From: an uncultured Haloferula sp.
GTDB taxonomy: Bacteria > Verrucomicrobiota > Verrucomicrobiae > Verrucomicrobiales > Akkermansiaceae
NCBI GenBank assembly: GCA_946481625.1
Contig: CAMLOZ010000314.1
Location: forward strand, 1-5,011
Direction: 5' to 3'
DNA length: 5,011 bases
The position numbers and the translations under genes were made by a program. This document shows, in pieces, positions 1 to 5,011 of this stretch. The number at the start of each line of letters is the position of its first letter. The stretch's first letter is position 1. Below the pieces are notes generated by a model. It was not told the DNA's origin. It did not search any database and saw only the letters and a list, made by a program, of their open reading frames with translations.

Positions 1-1076
1 TCACGGAGAAGCCGGGTAAGGTGGAATTCCGCGACATGATCTCGGGCATCACCGTTACCAACGAGACCGACAAGGAAACCGGCAAGAAGGTCATGGTGGT
101 CACCGAGCACAAGGAGGACCTCCACCCGCAGGTCGTGATCGTGGACGAGAAGACCAAGGAGGTCCGCGCTTCCTACTCGATCCCGGTGGGCGCTCACCTT
201 TCCGTGAAGGAAGGGGAAGTGGTCACGGGCGGCACGCAGCTTGCCAAGACCCCGCGCAAGGTTGCCCGCACCAAGGACATCACCGGTGGTTTGCCGCGCG
301 TTGCCGAACTCTTCGAAGCCCGCAAGCCGAAGGATGCCTGCGTCATCGCGAAGATCGATGGCGAGGTTTCCTTCGGTGGCACCGTCCGCGGCAAGAAGAA
401 GGTCATCGTCACCGATTCCGACTCCGGCGAGCAGGTCGAGCACCTCGTCCCGATGGGCCGTCACATCATCGTGACGGATGGTGACCGCGTGAAGCGCGGC
501 GACCAGATCACCGAAGGCCCCGTGTCCCCGGAAGACCTCCTCGAGGCTTGCGGTGCTCAGGAACTTCAGGAGCACCTGGTGAACGAAGTGCAGTCGGTCT
601 ACCGCGTCCAAGGCGTGGAGATCAACGACAAGCACATCGAGATCATCATCCGCCAGATGCTGCGCAAGGTGAAGATCACCGATCCCGGCGATGCCGATCA
701 GCTCCTCTGGGGCGACCAGATCGACCGCTCGGCCTTCAACCGCATCAACGACGGCATCGTCGCCAGCGGTGGCAAGCCGGCGGAAGCCGAACCGGTGCTG
801 CTCGGTATCACCAAGGCCTCGCTGGAAACCGACTCCTTCATCTCGGCGGCGTCCTTCCAGGAAACCACCCGCGTGCTGACGGAAGCGGCGACCTTGGGCA
901 AGGTGGACTACCTCACCGGATTCAAGGAGAACGTGATCATGGGTCACCTCATCCCGGCCGGTTCCGGCTTCGAAACCCACCGCGACTCGGACATCGAGTT
1001 CACCGTGGAAGAGCCCGAGCCGATCTTCGTCCCGGAAGTCCGCGAGACGGAAGATGCGGTCGTCGAGAGCGCCTGA
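1..1076 (+). CDS. rpoC: DNA-directed RNA polymerase subunit beta' (RpoC), C-terminal part, 5' end outside window
   Basis: This is the last 357 residues of the large catalytic subunit of bacterial RNA polymerase. The reading frame is open from the left edge (first whole codon at position 3), so the GTG at 21 is an internal valine, not a start. Family hallmarks seen: the near-invariant block [20 protein letters not shown] (276-335), the segment [20 protein letters not shown] (588-647), [18 protein letters not shown] (837-890) and [13 protein letters not shown] (924-962). These belong to the Rpb1 domain 5 and C-terminal region that lies after the trigger loop and contributes to the clamp and omega-contacting end. 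The active-site NADFDGD motif and trigger loop are upstream, out of view. The protein ends in an acidic tail rich in E, V and P (about 970-1073) before TGA at 1074-1076. A terminator follows within 30 bases, so rpoC is the last gene of its operon here; in some phyla ribosomal protein genes follow directly, and here they do not. No lesion is visible. Confidence 0.98.
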   Translation, partial: TEKPGKVEFRDMISGITVTNETDKETGKKVMVVTEHKEDLHPQVVIVDEKTKEVRASYSIPVGAHLSVKEGEVVTGGTQLAKTPRKVARTKDITGGLPRVAELFEARKPKDACVIAKIDGEVSFGGTVRGKKKVIVTDSDSGEQVEHLVPMGRHIIVTDGDRVKRGDQITEGPVSPEDLLEACGAQELQEHLVNEVQSVYRVQGVEINDKHIEIIIRQMLRKVKITDPGDADQLLWGDQIDRSAFNRINDGIVASGGKPAEAEPVLLGITKASLETDSFISAASFQETTRVLTEAATLGKVDYLTGFKENVIMGHLIPAGSGFETHRDSDIEFTVEEPEPIFVPEVRETEDAVVESA

Positions 1077-1101
1077 TCGCCGGATCCAAACAAGAATTCA
1101 A

Positions 1102-1139
1102 AAGCCCGGTCGCGCGAGAGTGCGGCCGGGCTTCCTTTT
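1102..1139 (+). terminator. Rho-independent terminator of rpoC, probably bidirectional
   Basis: An inverted repeat pairs 1102-1115 with 1120-1133: a 14-bp stem containing two G-U type pairs, closed by a GAGA (GNRA-type) tetraloop at 1116-1119. It is followed by CC and then TTTT (1136-1139). The hairpin starts 25 bases after the rpoC stop, as expected for an intrinsic terminator. Read on the minus strand, the same stem is followed by a shorter TTTTG tract (to about 1099), so it may also end the convergent transporter transcript. The last two T residues of the plus-strand tract are part of the minus-strand gene's TAA stop codon (1138-1140). The hairpin is seen directly; activity in both directions is inferred. 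Confidence 0.88.
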
Positions 1140-2475
1140 AGGCGGTCTCCTTGGGAGCGTCCGGAGCGCGGTGGAACCGCAGGTACTTGCGGCCGAGCCA
1201 CAGCGCGAGCGCAAGCCATGCGATCGACAGGGGAATCATGCTGAACGACAAGCCGGACAGTCCGAGACCGAGCGCGCCCATCGCAGGATAGGTCCAGGCT
1301 CCGATTTGGTCGCCGGCACGATAGACGAAGGTGTCGTTGAAGTTCTTCGCCTTGTATTTGTCCGCGCGGGGCAGGACCGCGTAGAGTGCTTCCCGGGCGG
1401 GGCGTTGGATCGCGAAGTTGGCAGCCCGGCGCAGGATGTCGAAGATGAGCACCACGGCGAGGCCCGGCCATGCACCAAGAAGGGCGAATCCCACCACGCC
1501 GAGGGCGGGAACGAATGCCAAGGCCATTCCGATCCCGAACCACCGGACGATCCGCCCGGTCAGGAAGATCTGCGTGATCAAAGTCAGCACGTTCACCGCG
1601 AGGTCCCGGTTGGCGAAGAGCTCGGTCCGCCCCACTCGATCGTTTGCGAAGACCCGCGAGACGATATCCGCCTGCTGGAAGTAGATGAAGGTCGAAGAGA
1701 TGGTGAAGAACAGCATCAACCCGGAGATGCCCAAGAGGTAGGGCGTTGCGAACACGCTCTTGATGCCATCGAAGAGGCCGCCGCCGATGAGGTCTTCGCC
1801 GCTGCTCTTCGGTTGGCCGGACTCCGCCCGATCCGATTCATCCGCAGCCAGCGCGAGCGCGGCCTCATGCCGCTCGAGGGATCTGGAGGCCTGGCAGGCA
1901 AATTCGAGTAGCAGCGCCGAGACCAAGAGCAGATTCACCGGCCCCAAGGGTTCGGCGAGCGCAGAGGTGATGGAGGAGCCCGTGATCGCACCGATGCTGC
2001 CCCCGACGGCTACCATCCCGAAAAGCCGTTTGCTCTGCCTCGGCCGGAACACGTCCGTCATGAAGGACCAGAAGACCGAGACGACGAACAGGTTGAAGAT
2101 GCTGCCCCAGATGAAGAAGATGCGGCCGATCCAGACGTTCTTCGCCGGATCGACGAAGTTGTAGAGCACGAAGAAGATCACCAGGTGCAGGATGAAGAAC
2201 CGGTAGGTCAGCGGCACGAATCGCCGGCGCGGCAGCCGGCCCACCAGAGAGGCAAAAACGGGGTGGACCAGCAGCATCCCGACAAGGGTGCCGGTGAAAA
2301 GCCACGGCAAGTTGTCCACCCCGCCCGCCACTCCCGCTTCGTCGCGGATCGGTCGCAGGACGTAGTAAGCGGAAAGTACGAAGAAGAAGTAGGCCGCCGA
2401 CCAGATCAGCGCGGCGAACTCGTGCTCTCTTACGTCCACCGCGCGTCGGACCAGGCGGGAGAATGCTTCTCTCAT
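1138..2475 (-). CDS. ATP:ADP antiporter-like (Tlc/NTP-NDP exchanger-type, MFS-fold) membrane transporter
   Basis: A 445-residue polytopic inner-membrane protein with roughly 11-12 hydrophobic segments (for example about residues 22-40, 57-78, 92-108, 117-139, 152-172, 178-196, 245-265, 290-308, 313-334, 337-350, 393-409 and 411-428). A charged central loop (about 197-243) separates the two halves, as in the major facilitator fold. Features I associate with the bacterial nucleotide-transporter-like family are the first-helix motif YYVLRPIRDE (37-46), RPAREALY (358-365) and the late motif KYKAKNFNDTFVYRAGDQ (373-390). The Tlc family proper exchanges ATP for ADP or carries nucleotides in intracellular bacteria and plastids. 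Free-living relatives like this one have no settled substrate, so nucleotide transport should not be assumed. The ATG at 2473-2475 lies 12 bases after the stop of the aldo/keto reductase gene; there is no clear Shine-Dalgarno, so translation may be coupled to that gene. TAA at 1138-1140 overlaps the terminator's T-run. A generic MFS transporter is the alternative call. Confidence 0.78.
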   Translation of the reverse strand: MREAFSRLVRRAVDVREHEFAALIWSAAYFFFVLSAYYVLRPIRDEAGVAGGVDNLPWLFTGTLVGMLLVHPVFASLVGRLPRRRFVPLTYRFFILHLVIFFVLYNFVDPAKNVWIGRIFFIWGSIFNLFVVSVFWSFMTDVFRPRQSKRLFGMVAVGGSIGAITGSSITSALAEPLGPVNLLLVSALLLEFACQASRSLERHEAALALAADESDRAESGQPKSSGEDLIGGGLFDGIKSVFATPYLLGISGLMLFFTISSTFIYFQQADIVSRVFANDRVGRTELFANRDLAVNVLTLITQIFLTGRIVRWFGIGMALAFVPALGVVGFALLGAWPGLAVVLIFDILRRAANFAIQRPAREALYAVLPRADKYKAKNFNDTFVYRAGDQIGAWTYPAMGALGLGLSGLSFSMIPLSIAWLALALWLGRKYLRFHRAPDAPKETA

Positions 2476-2487
2476 ACGACCGCTGGT

Positions 2488-3441
2488 TCAGAGGGCGGCG
2501 AAAGCCTCTTCGATCCGTTTGCGCATTCCGGCATCCGGCAGGACACCGCGTGCGGCGGCGGCGTTGTCTTCCATGTGCTTCAGCTTGGTCGTGCCGGGAA
2601 TCGCGGCGGTCACGGCGGGATGCGAGACAACATACTTCAGGAGAATCTGCGCCCAACTCGTCGCATTGATTTCCTTCGCAAAGTCCGGCAGCGGCTTGCC
2701 CGCTGTCTTTGCGATGATGGCCGGCCCTCTCCGACCTCCGAAGGGCATGTTCACCAAGGAAGCGATCCTCTTCTCGGCGACCAGCGGCAGGATCTTCTCT
2801 TCCGCATTCCGGTTCCCCACCGAGTAGTCGAACTGCACGAAATCCAGCTCCTCCTTCTCAAGGATCTTGACCAGCTCCGGGTACTGTTTGTCGTCCGAGG
2901 TGGTGACCCCGTAGTGGCTGATGCGTCCCTCTTTCTTCCAGTCGCGGAGCAACGGCAGCAGGACCTCCCATCCTCGCAAGCTATGTACCTGGACCAGCTC
3001 GATATGCTTTGTCTGGAGGCGCTTGAAGGACTCTTCGAGCATCTCGATGCCTTTCTTCACGTCGCCGCCGTCCGCGGTCACCTTGGTGGCAATGAAGAGT
3101 TGGTCGCGGATGCCCAGCTCAGCGATCAGCTTGCCGAGCACCTCCTCGGATTTCCCGTAGCCCGGGGCCGTGTCGATCAGGCTGAGTCCGAGTTTCGGAA
3201 ACTGGCGGAGTACCTCGCGGCGTGGAGCCAGTTCCTCTTCGGTGCTCACGCCATATTGGTTCGTGCCGAGGCCGATCACGGGGATTTTTCTTCCTGACCC
3301 GGGAATCGACTTGGCGATCAGGGGCAGGGCAGCGGACTCCTCGGCACGAAGCGTGAGGCGGTCCAGCGTCAGGCCGGCTCCTGCCACGAGGCCGAGCTTC
3401 AAGGCACCACGCCGGGTCAAATGGGTTTGGACGGTATTCAT
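2488..3441 (-). CDS. Tat-signal aldo/keto reductase
   Basis: A 317-residue NAD(P)H-dependent oxidoreductase of the aldo/keto reductase superfamily (TIM-barrel fold), which reduces aldehydes or ketones or runs the reverse reaction. The N-terminus is a probable twin-arginine export signal: TRRGALK at residues 9-15 (R10, R11), a hydrophobic stretch to about 26, and a possible cleavage near A33 or A38. The catalytic tetrad is intact by position: D90 and Y95 in IDTAPGYG, K120 in ATK, and H153 in VQVHS. The usual GVS after strand 6 reads GVTTS (178-182). IPGTTKLKHMEDN (281-293) matches the C-terminal cofactor-phosphate-binding loop. The substrate cannot be told. The start at 3441 fits the Tat signal, but there is no Shine-Dalgarno. 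The transporter gene follows after 12 bases, so the two are probably co-transcribed. Export through Tat implies folding with cofactor in the cytoplasm first. Family call is firm; export is inferred from the N-terminus. Confidence 0.93.
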   Translation of the reverse strand: MNTVQTHLTRRGALKLGLVAGAGLTLDRLTLRAEESAALPLIAKSIPGSGRKIPVIGLGTNQYGVSTEEELAPRREVLRQFPKLGLSLIDTAPGYGKSEEVLGKLIAELGIRDQLFIATKVTADGGDVKKGIEMLEESFKRLQTKHIELVQVHSLRGWEVLLPLLRDWKKEGRISHYGVTTSDDKQYPELVKILEKEELDFVQFDYSVGNRNAEEKILPLVAEKRIASLVNMPFGGRRGPAIIAKTAGKPLPDFAKEINATSWAQILLKYVVSHPAVTAAIPGTTKLKHMEDNAAAARGVLPDAGMRKRIEEAFAAL

Positions 3442-3562
3442 GGCGGTACAAGTATCGTGGTAGCTTCGGGTGTTTTTTCAGGGTTTGAAAGATCGGTTTT
3501 GATTCGGGGTTGCCGCCACCGGGGATTCTCGTCCATGTTGGCAGGGAAGCTGGAGGAAGATC
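3442..3562. promoter_or_regulatory. Divergent intergenic region with weak promoter candidates for both flanking operons
   Basis: These 121 bases separate the minus-strand aldo/keto reductase and the plus-strand metallopeptidase, so promoters for both must lie here or just inside the neighbouring genes. The T-rich core is 3471-3504. Minus strand: GATACT (3456-3451) resembles a -10 box, 9 bases before the reductase ATG, with no good -35. Plus strand: TTTTCA (3475-3480) and TTTGAT (3498-3503) are 17 bases apart, each matching 4 of 6 sigma-70 consensus bases. No convincing operator palindrome or structured RNA was seen. These are weak candidates found by eye. Confidence 0.3.
3552..3556 (+). promoter_or_regulatory. 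Strong Shine-Dalgarno for the zinc metallopeptidase
   Basis: GGAGG lies 6 bases before the ATG at 3563, near-ideal spacing. It fixes that start over any upstream alternative. It stands out because none of the other three gene starts in the window has a recognisable Shine-Dalgarno. Confidence 0.85.
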
Positions 3563-4405
3563 ATGCGCTGGGAAGGACGCGAGCAGAGCGAGAATGTGGA
3601 AGACCGCCGTCGTGGAGGCGGAGGCAGGATGGCCTTGGGGGGAGGACTCGGGACGCTGGTGCTGCTTCTCATCGTATGGCTGCTGGGAGGCGATCCGATG
3701 CAGTTCCTGCAACAGACCGGTGGCGGCGGAGTAGGGGTGGAAGCGCCGGCCTCGCCGGAAGAGGAGAAGACCAAGGCCTTCGTGGCCACCATTCTCAAGG
3801 ACACGGAGACAATCTGGCACGAGGAGTTCGCCCGGATGGGGAAGACCTACGAGGAGCCGACGCTCGTGTTCTTTTCCAGCCAGGTGCAGAGCGGCTGTGG
3901 TTTTGCCGGGGCGCAGATGGGGCCTTTCTATTGTCCGGCGGACCGCAAGGTTTACATCGATCTCTCCTTCTTCAACGAGCTCAGTGAGCGCTTCGATGCT
4001 CCCGGGGATTTCGCGCAGGCCTATGTGATCGCCCACGAGGTGGGACACCATGTGCAAAATCTGTTAGGTATTTCCGGCCAGGTGCAGCAGATGCGCCAGC
4101 GGGTCGGGGAGGCGGAGTCCAATGAGCTGTCCGTCCGCCTTGAACTACAGGCGGATTTCCTCGCCGGCATGTGGGCACGGAAGGGACAGCAGAAGTTCAA
4201 TTTCCTGGAGGAGGGGGACCTGGATGAAGCATTGCGCGCGGCGAACCAGATCGGCGATGACACCCTGCAGCGACGGTCCCAAGGCACCGTCGTGCCGGAC
4301 TCCTTCACCCACGGCAGCTCGGCGCAACGCATGCGCTGGTTCAAGAAAGGGCTGCAGAGTGATCGATTCGACCCCAACAACACGTTTCAGACCGACGACC
4401 TCTAA
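3563..4405 (+). CDS. ypfJ: Neutral zinc metallopeptidase, YpfJ family, membrane-anchored
   Basis: A 280-residue protein of the putative neutral zinc metallopeptidase family typified by E. coli YpfJ, close to the family's usual length of just under 300. Order of parts: a short charged, R/G-rich cytoplasmic N-terminus (1-23), one membrane segment (about 25-42), a Gly-rich and then acidic linker (43-70), and the peptidase domain to the end. The zinc site is HEVGHH (158-163): H158 and H162 are the expected ligands and E159 the catalytic base. The downstream ELQADFLAGMWA (194-205) holds E194, the likely third ligand. C112 in SGCGFA and C124 in FYCP are a conserved-looking pair that could form a disulfide outside the cytoplasm. 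The C-terminal SFTHGSSAQRMRWFKKG (247-263) is also typical of the family. The topology implies an inner-membrane protein with its catalytic domain outside the cytoplasm. Physiological substrates of this family are poorly known. The gene begins after a strong GGAGG and is followed after 7 bases by the next gene, suggesting an operon. Confidence 0.93.
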   Translation: MRWEGREQSENVEDRRRGGGGRMALGGGLGTLVLLLIVWLLGGDPMQFLQQTGGGGVGVEAPASPEEEKTKAFVATILKDTETIWHEEFARMGKTYEEPTLVFFSSQVQSGCGFAGAQMGPFYCPADRKVYIDLSFFNELSERFDAPGDFAQAYVIAHEVGHHVQNLLGISGQVQQMRQRVGEAESNELSVRLELQADFLAGMWARKGQQKFNFLEEGDLDEALRAANQIGDDTLQRRSQGTVVPDSFTHGSSAQRMRWFKKGLQSDRFDPNNTFQTDDL

Positions 4406-4412
4406 CAAACCC

Positions 4413-5011
4413 ATGCAACGCCGTCCCTTCCTCGCCTCCCTCGGAGCCACCGCCGCCGCAGTCACCACAGGAGCCCGCGCTCAGGAGGAGGGCGGGAAGA
4501 AGCTCGGTTGGGCACTGGTGGGCCTCGGCTCGCTGAGCACGAATCAGATCGCGCCCGCGCTTGCGAAGACGAAGCACTGCAAGCTCTCGGCCGTCGTCAC
4601 CGGCACGCCCGCGAAGGCGGAGCAATGGAAGGCGAAACACGGCCTCGCGGACAGCCACGTCTACAACTACGAGACCTTCGACAAGATCGCGGAGAACCCG
4701 GATGTGGATGTCATCTACATCGTTCTGCCGAATTCGATGCACGAGGAGTTCGTGATCCGCGGGGCGAAGGCCGGGAAGCACGTCTTCTGCGAGAAGCCGA
4801 TGGCCAATACCGCGGAAGAGTGCCGCCGCATGATTGCGGCGATGAAGGATGCCGGCAAGATGCTCGGCGTCGGCTACCGCTGCCAGTTCGAGGCGCACCA
4901 CCGCGAATGCATGCGGCTCGCGCGCGAGAAGACTTTCGGGGACCTGAAGTTCATTGAGGCGGGCTTCGGCTTTCAAGCGGGTGATCCCAAGCAATGGCGG
5001 CTGAATAAGAA
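4413..5011 (+). CDS. Tat-signal Gfo/Idh/MocA oxidoreductase, glucose-fructose oxidoreductase-like, 3' end outside window
   Basis: The first 199 residues of an NAD(P)-binding Gfo/Idh/MocA family protein; the frame stays open to the right edge. The N-terminus is a compact twin-arginine signal, MQRRPFLASLG with R3 and R4, followed by an Ala-rich stretch and a good cleavage site after ARA (21-23). The mature part opens with a Rossmann fold: ALVGLGS (34-40) holds the dinucleotide-binding glycines, LPNSMH (105-110) follows strand 4, and CEKPM (126-130) carries K128, the conserved catalytic-region lysine of the EKP motif. GYRC (154-157) and DPKQWRL (191-197) resemble, from memory, the matching parts of Zymomonas glucose-fructose oxidoreductase, a periplasmic enzyme that keeps NADP tightly bound and is exported by Tat. 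The substrate is probably a sugar or sugar derivative but is not fixed by the sequence. ATG at 4413 is chosen because it begins the Tat signal; it lies 7 bases after the metallopeptidase stop with no Shine-Dalgarno, so coupling is likely. No terminator lies between the genes. Confidence 0.92.
   Translation, partial: MQRRPFLASLGATAAAVTTGARAQEEGGKKLGWALVGLGSLSTNQIAPALAKTKHCKLSAVVTGTPAKAEQWKAKHGLADSHVYNYETFDKIAENPDVDVIYIVLPNSMHEEFVIRGAKAGKHVFCEKPMANTAEECRRMIAAMKDAGKMLGVGYRCQFEAHHRECMRLAREKTFGDLKFIEAGFGFQAGDPKQWRLNK

Noticed and set aside
21..23. GTG at 21 as the start of a separate 351-residue protein
   Set aside because: The frame is open to the left edge and the sequence is continuous RpoC, so this is an internal valine codon.
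1054..1911. Plus-strand open frame (285 codons) starting inside rpoC and running antisense to the transporter
   Set aside because: The product is highly charged and low in hydrophobic residues, crosses the terminator, and matches no family I know. It is a shadow of the transporter gene.
1865..2656. Minus-strand open frame (263 codons) spanning the reductase-transporter junction
   Set aside because: It is an alternate frame of two real genes on the same strand, with an Arg-rich, motif-free product.
2185..3297. Long plus-strand open frame (370 codons) opposite the aldo/keto reductase and the start of the transporter gene
   Set aside because: It lies antisense across two well-supported genes and has a Q/H/R/G-rich composition without recognisable motifs. 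It is a high-GC shadow frame.
3119..4057. Minus-strand open frame (312 codons) covering the divergent promoter region
   Set aside because: It overlaps the reductase in another frame and is antisense to the metallopeptidase. The translation is P/R/H-rich with no motif, and both overlapped genes have intact catalytic motifs.
4480..4500. GGAGGAGGG inside the start of the Gfo/Idh/MocA gene as a ribosome binding site for a later start
   Set aside because: It encodes the Gln-Glu-Glu-Gly just after the Tat signal cleavage site. No in-frame start follows at suitable spacing, and the upstream ATG gives a complete Tat signal.
4341..4994. Minus-strand open frame (217 codons) opposite the Gfo/Idh/MocA gene
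   Set aside because: It is antisense to a gene with a clear Tat signal and Rossmann motifs. Its L/R/E/H-rich composition is typical of antisense frames in GC-rich DNA.

Overview
The window is about 5 kb of ordinary-looking, GC-rich bacterial chromosome carrying five protein genes packed tightly on both strands. The RpoC sequence, the high GC, and two adjacent-region oxidoreductases with twin-arginine (Tat) signals (an aldo/keto reductase and a Gfo/Idh/MocA protein) together suggest a member of the Verrucomicrobiota, perhaps Luteolibacter-like. That assignment is an inference from gene style, not from a database match.

Layout: (1) positions 1-1076, plus strand: the C-terminal part of the RNA polymerase beta' subunit, rpoC, whose start lies outside the window. 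(2) 1102-1139: a strong hairpin with a GAGA loop and a T-run. It ends the rpoC transcript and can also serve the gene converging from the other side. (3) 1138-3441, minus strand: a probable two-gene operon. A Tat-exported aldo/keto reductase comes first, followed 12 bases later by a polytopic membrane protein of the ATP:ADP antiporter-like (Tlc/NTP-NDP exchanger) type. (4) 3442-3562: a short divergent promoter region. (5) 3563-5011, plus strand: a membrane-anchored neutral zinc metallopeptidase of the YpfJ family with a textbook Shine-Dalgarno. Seven bases later comes a Tat-exported Gfo/Idh/MocA oxidoreductase resembling glucose-fructose oxidoreductase; it runs off the right edge.

Functionally, rpoC is housekeeping and unrelated to the rest. 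Three of the other four products are predicted to act in or across the cell envelope: two exported NAD(P)-type oxidoreductases and a membrane-tethered protease. The fourth is an inner-membrane transporter. No shared pathway can be shown from the sequence alone. I see no RNA genes, CRISPR, insertion sequences, repeats or integration marks, and no intergenic stretch longer than about 120 bases. I found no clear sign of a novel multi-gene system; the findings below are modest.
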